Below, piece by piece: positions 59,215 through 64,000 of a stretch of DNA of 64,000 bases. The DNA is from Icerya purchasi. Lineage: Eukaryota; Arthropoda; Insecta; Hemiptera; Monophlebidae. Each line of letters opens with the position of its first letter. Position 1 is the first letter of the stretch. The notes under the pieces were generated by a model that was given only the letters and a program-made list of their open reading frames with translations, searched no databases and had not been told where the DNA came from. Position numbers and translations under genes: made by a program. Where the stretch lies: NCBI GenBank assembly GCA_039619475.1, contig CM077115.1, forward strand, positions 101,802,393-101,866,392. Direction: 5' to 3'.

Positions 59215-61030
59215 GTGGTTGATTTTGATTCATTTGTGTGGTATTTGATACATTTCAGTTTTTAGCGGTTATTTATTAATTTTATGTCAATGCAGGACAT
59301 TGTGCGTTTTACGAATCTCCGATATAAATGCGTGTCTGTTGGCCTTTCGCGCCCAATGGGAAATTTTAAGAAACGAAAAAAGAGAGCAGGAGAACATTTA
59401 AAGTATAGTCAACGATTTGAGTATCTCTGTGAATTTCGGTGGTATGAAAATATAAAAATCACGCGAGTTTCTCTAAAATGACGAGAGACCGAACGTTTCA
59501 GGCTTCCTCGACTTAGGCATAAGTACGAATATATACACGTAAGTAATACAGAAGTATATATAAGGGCCGAATGGCTTGATAGTTAATTGAAGCTGGGCTA
59601 TAAAAAAAAAACAAAAAAAAACATTATATATAAGCACTTGTGCAATTTAAAAACTAGTCATTTACGTAGGATTACAAAAATATTTCGGTAAAGTCCTAAA
59701 CATAATCCCAAAATAATGTCGATCTGAGAAAAAATTTAAACAAAAAAAAAAAAAGCAAAAAAAAACATCAAAATTAGGAATTTCAAAAATTCCTTTCGCA
59801 ACACAACAATTCACGTATGATACATCGGTTGGACAAATTTTTTTTTGGTTTCAATCGCCGTAAATATATATGTATATCGCACGTTGCGGGTTTTCGTCAG
59901 CTCAATTTTTACACCATTACCCACACCAACCAGACCCGACCCCTAAGTAGAATATCTTTAGTTTCGGAGACTACTTTTGGAGTTAAATTCGAACAGGAAC
60001 AGAGGAAATAAAGATGGCTAGCGGAAAATGACGGTTGATTTTTTTTTTTTTTGCTTTTACACGCATAATCAGCCATGCCGTGGCAATATAGTTGGTTAGG
60101 TATCGTTGTTCAGCCAGAACCTTCTTCGAATGCCTCGGCTGCATACTGAAATTTGCAAAAAAATCGCCGTATTAATGTCCATAGTTGACGCGTTTAAAAA
60201 AAAAAGCAACAAAAAAAACCGACATAAATTTAACTACTCGGCAGAAAAAGTTTTCTCGAACTAGATGAAAACATTAAATATTGTAAAAGAAGAAGTAACA
60301 TTTAAAGACAGTACTACAATAGGTACATTTTCAAGGTCAGACCAGCTTCGAATGCCCGGAATTTTTTTTCAATTTAATTTTTCATTCAATTACGAAAGTA
60401 ATTTCCGAGTAATTCTGTGTACCCGTCAGCTATGTCTTCCCCTTACTTTTTTTTCCAATCTTGAAAGTACGCAATTGGATTACAAAGTTTAGACTCTGAA
60501 CGAAAACTTATATTTCGAAATAGAGTGCGTACATGCGTCGGATATTAAGAAATTATTAAAAAAAAAAAAAAATGGTAAATAGGTTGTTCTTGGCGTTTTT
60601 CTTTTATTTTACGATGTAATAATTTCCTGAAAATCTTTCCATAAAGTCATTTCACTCTTAATCTTTTTCCCCGCAAACTGAATCCTATCAAGAGAGACGA
60701 CAGACGCGTTTTCTACTATTTCAAACATGTGTGCTTTGCAATGTTTTTTTGTGTTTTTTTTTTTCTGACACGCAAGTATCATCGAGATTAAATGAAAAAT
60801 TTCGATTACCTTTAAAGCAACTTTCGATGTTAGTCGATAAATTAATCATAATATAGGTAGAGGATTAATTTCAAATTTCGAAACAAGAGTAATATCGCTG
60901 CTCGCCAACAGCAAATCAAACCGTTCTCGCCCTACGAGATAACGCTTTGTATCGACAGAAAAATCAACCTTAAGAAATCGCCTGAATTTGATATGGGGGT
61001 TTCATCTGCAATCGTACACGCAAAGTATTA
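59215..61030. other. No gene seen
   Basis: AT-rich with A/T runs (for example 59604-59622, 60038-60052, 60557-60571). A CTTCTTCGAATGC...GTCCATAGTTGACGC block at about 60120-60190 reappears in shortened form near 63265-63305, suggesting an old repeat. Confidence 0.45.
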
Positions 61031-61038
61031 TATACTGC

Positions 61039-61692
61039 CAGTGGCGGATCCACGGGGAGGGGGATAGGGGGCCCTCTCCCTAAAAGAACCAAAGCCTCTA
61101 TGAAAAAACTTGTTATAACAGAGAAACTTAATTTATGCTATAAAAGGTTTGTATGAATTTTACCTCTGGATTTTAATAATTGATACTTAATACTATTTTA
61201 TAGTAAAACTATTAATGTTACCTTTTTTATTTTATTTTAAACCCAACTGTCATCGATCTTTTGCCATTTTCATATTTATTTTTAATTTTTCTTTTTGTAA
61301 TTTTAATTAAAAACAGTTCAATGAGAAATATATGTATATATTTAAACTTCCCCATGGGGACAAAGAATTCGGATCGGATTACTAACAAGAATAAAAAAAA
61401 ACTAAAGTGTCTGATAAAAATACAATCTTTCTTACTATTTCTAAACTACCATATTTAAGGTATAATTTTATAATTTCGTTTTATTTTCTTCATAACTAAA
61501 TATAAGACAAAAGTTAAATTAAAAATTGTAATAATTATGTATTTTTAAAACACATTTTTAAATTTCTGTAAAGGTTGCTATTTGATTTTCTTTATGAAAC
61601 AAGGGGCATTTCTCAAATCTACCGCCTACCGTAGAATATTTTACGTAATTATATAATCCCCCTTCCCCCATGTCCTTCTGGATCCGCCACTG
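61039..61692. mobile_element. hAT-type non-autonomous element, 654 bp, perfect 8-bp target duplication
   Basis: The ends are CAGTGGCGGATCCACGGGG and, reverse-complemented, CAGTGGCGGATCCAGAAGG. TATACTGC lies immediately before (61031-61038) and again immediately after (61693-61700). The interior is AT-rich with no transposase. Confidence 0.95.
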
Positions 61693-61749
61693 TATACTGC
61701 TTACGTACCTGTTCAATGCGTGCCTACGTCTTCGATATGCATCTGTTAG

Positions 61750-62945
61750 TTTCAAAACTAGCGAAATTATCATGCTAAGGAAGGTCAGTAAACCGGAAGA
61801 GGAAATATCTTCTTATAGGCCTCTCTATATCTCTATATTACCTTTTACCTCTCCAAATTGTGTGAAAAATTCTTCTGACAAAACTTTACTGATGCTATCA
61901 ATTTCGCTTCCAGAATAAACATTCAACTAATCAGCAAGTACATCGCGTTTGGCTCGCAATTAATAACGCTTTAGAAGATAAAGAATACTGCTCGGCAGTA
62001 TTCCTGGACGCATGGCCCAAGCATTCGATAGACTGTGGCATGAAGGACTGTTATCTAAACTAAGAAATTACTTACCGAGTAACCGCATTTCCTTGTTGCA
62101 GTCATTGCTTTCTAATAGGAAATTCCGTGTGGTAAATGACGATGCGAGATCGAAATATTACGAGATACGAGCAGAGAAGTAGCTCAAGGAAGTGTTCTTG
62201 GCTCTTTGCTGTACCTACTTTATACGGCAGTGATTTCCAGAATAACACATAACCTTAGCCAAGTTTTCCGACGACCTTACAGTCCTTGCAGTAGGTAGCA
62301 CGCAAAATGAAGCAAATGCTAAATTACAAAATGCGTTAGAGATTTAATCTCTCACTGGACGACTTCAAAGTGGAAGATTAAATTAAACAAGGCAAAGTTA
62401 GTTCACCGGACCTTTACTTTACGTCCAATAGACATTCACCTACGTGTTTACATAAATAACATCCGAGGTATGCAGTTCGGCTAAATATCTTGCCATCGAT
62501 TACTCGTCTCACTTGGAGGCCCGATAATACGGCTAAAAAACAGCAAATAAAGGCAAAGGTTAGGCAAATTTACTGGTTATATTAAGTCTTTCTTTCGAAG
62601 ATAAACTTATAATATCATAAGTGCCCCTCATCTACAAAGTTATCATCAAGCCAGTCTGGACGAATGGTATATTAAATTTAATATCATACAGAGGGCTCAA
62701 AATAAAATTATTCGATTGATAGCAAAAGCTGCATGGTTCCGAAGGAATATAGACTTGCAAGGAGATTTAGATCCGAAGTATGTAGATGTGGTCATTCTCT
62801 AGAGATTACTACGAACGGCTTCTGGATCACAGGAATTCAGTAATCCAACAGTTGCTGATGGAATGTAGGCTCGAACATTGTAAACCTGCAGATCTCGTGT
62901 AAACTATACATGTGTACATTACTGTATCCCTAAAAAATAGTCGCC
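61750..62945 (+). pseudogene. Decayed Jockey-like non-LTR retrotransposon, reverse transcriptase
   Basis: The plus strand preserves, across frames, KPEEEISSYRPL with ILPFTS (about 61793-61850), AQAFDRLWHEGLLSKLRNYL (motif A, about 62017-62075), FRVVNDDARS, a QGSVLG-like box (about 62188), FSDDLTVLAVGSTQ (catalytic box, about 62262), KSVHV.., LIYKVIIKPVWTNGI (about 62615-62660) and RAQNKIIRLIAKAAWFRRNI (about 62695). This is a full-order Jockey-clade polymerase with many stops and frameshifts. Confidence 0.85.
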
Positions 62946-62949
62946 GGGC

Positions 62950-64000
62950 TAAGTTTTTATTCCTCATTCCTTTGCCAATTGTTAGTATTTATTACTTATT
63001 TAAGATTTATTTTAAGATCGTAATAATTTTGCTCAAAAATAAAAAAAACAGCTAAATGACGCTTCAAAAAATTAAAATGTCGGACAAAAATGTAATTCGG
63101 AAGCTCCAGGAAGATGGCTAAAAGAATAATATAGAGTACGCCTTTGTTACCGGCTATTCACGCGTCATATTGCGAGGGGCTGCCGAGGGCTTAACCAACG
63201 GAATAAACCGTACAATAATTTAAATATTTGGATGATCGTAGTTTGATTTGCGATGTCAGTCATATCTTCTTCGAACTTGCGCTGCATTAATGTTCATAAC
63301 TGACGCCCCCCTCCCCCCAAAAAAAACAAACAAGAAACAAAAAAACCTTCGAATGTGCTGTACTTACTATCGGACGACGGTCGTGTTTCCACTTCCAACT
63401 TCTCTTAGGGGTAGTTATCTTTTTACCCGGTTCTTAAAAGGTTTTCTTTTTCTTTTTTATTCTTTCAGCTCTTTCTTTACGTTGGTTCGCGGAAGTTCAT
63501 TCTTTCTTTCTTTTACTCTTTAATTGCACCAACATCCGGCTGTTTTTCTCCTTCTTTATGCACTAAACAAATTGTGTATCATTTGGGGTAAATCTTCGGT
63601 TAACAAGTTCTTGTCGCCCAAAAATATCAGTTCTTTTTTTTTCTTTTCTTCCTTAAATATAGTTCCCTATTTTTATTTTATTTTATTTTTTTTTTACCAT
63701 ATACCTCTCTTATAAAAGTGCGCAGCTCATTCCGTAATAGCTGCAGAGTTGTTTTTTTTTTTCGTTTTTTTTAGCGACGTGTTTTGTTTCTTTTACCTCC
63801 CTTGGGTTTGCTACCAGAGAGCATTAGCCCAGCAAAAAGGAATAGATGCATGAAATAGAATAGAAATTATATTTTTATTTTGTCGACAATCGAATCGGGG
63901 AACACCCCTAGGACAGGAACAACTGAGAGAATAGGTCGAAAAAGAACATAAGAGGCGTTGAAAGGAGCAGGAAGACCAAGCTTTAAAAGATGATAATAAA
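62950..64000. other. No gene seen
   Basis: The last kilobase has only T/C-rich low-complexity frames. Confidence 0.5.

Overview
The window looks like AT-rich, repeat-dense arthropod (most likely insect) nuclear DNA. Reasons: one conserved protein-coding exon bounded by GT/AG splice signals, long (TA)n and (CA)n microsatellites, tRNA-derived SINEs, and relics of Tc1/mariner, hAT and several non-LTR retrotransposon lineages. There are no bacterial-style operons, rRNA genes or CRISPR arrays. A hemipteran is a guess from the general look of the repeats; nothing here fixes the order.

Layout. 1-19 kb is mostly single-copy AT-rich sequence with a decayed coiled-coil ORF (about 1.6-2.2 kb), a GC-rich island (7.15-7.69 kb), an internally deleted mariner (8.27-9.21 kb) and scattered short repeats. 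19-27 kb holds three inverted-repeat structures, a tRNA-derived SINE and the first copy of a (TA)n-flanked short element. 29.6-31.3 kb carries the only recognisable host gene: the rhodanese/MAPK-binding exon of an Mkp3 (DUSP6/7-type) phosphatase on the minus strand, with a CpG-rich putative promoter region upstream. The phosphatase catalytic domain is not in the window, so the next coding exons should lie beyond the left edge, more than 29 kb away. 31.8-34.2 kb holds a structurally complete Tc1-like transposon (1720 bp, about 240-bp inverted repeats, uninterrupted 355-residue DD34E transposase), followed by two (TA)n-flanked short elements. 37-63 kb is a transposon graveyard: hAT-type non-autonomous elements, a decayed 2.2-kb hAT with a perfect 8-bp target duplication, SINEs, a roughly 1.1-kb foldback structure built of subrepeats, and at least five decayed non-LTR retrotransposons (RTE-like, RNase H-bearing I/R1-like, Jockey-like).

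Most notable: a family of short (0.23-0.43 kb) elements always embedded in (TA)n (about 19.4, 33.5, 34.0 and 46.9 kb). Each ends next to the microsatellite in a small hairpin whose stem is kept by paired base changes between copies, and a second hairpin near the other end also shows a paired change. This resembles plant 'micron' elements or Helentron-type non-autonomous elements but matches neither exactly. All identifications come from reading the sequence and recognising motifs; no database search was run.
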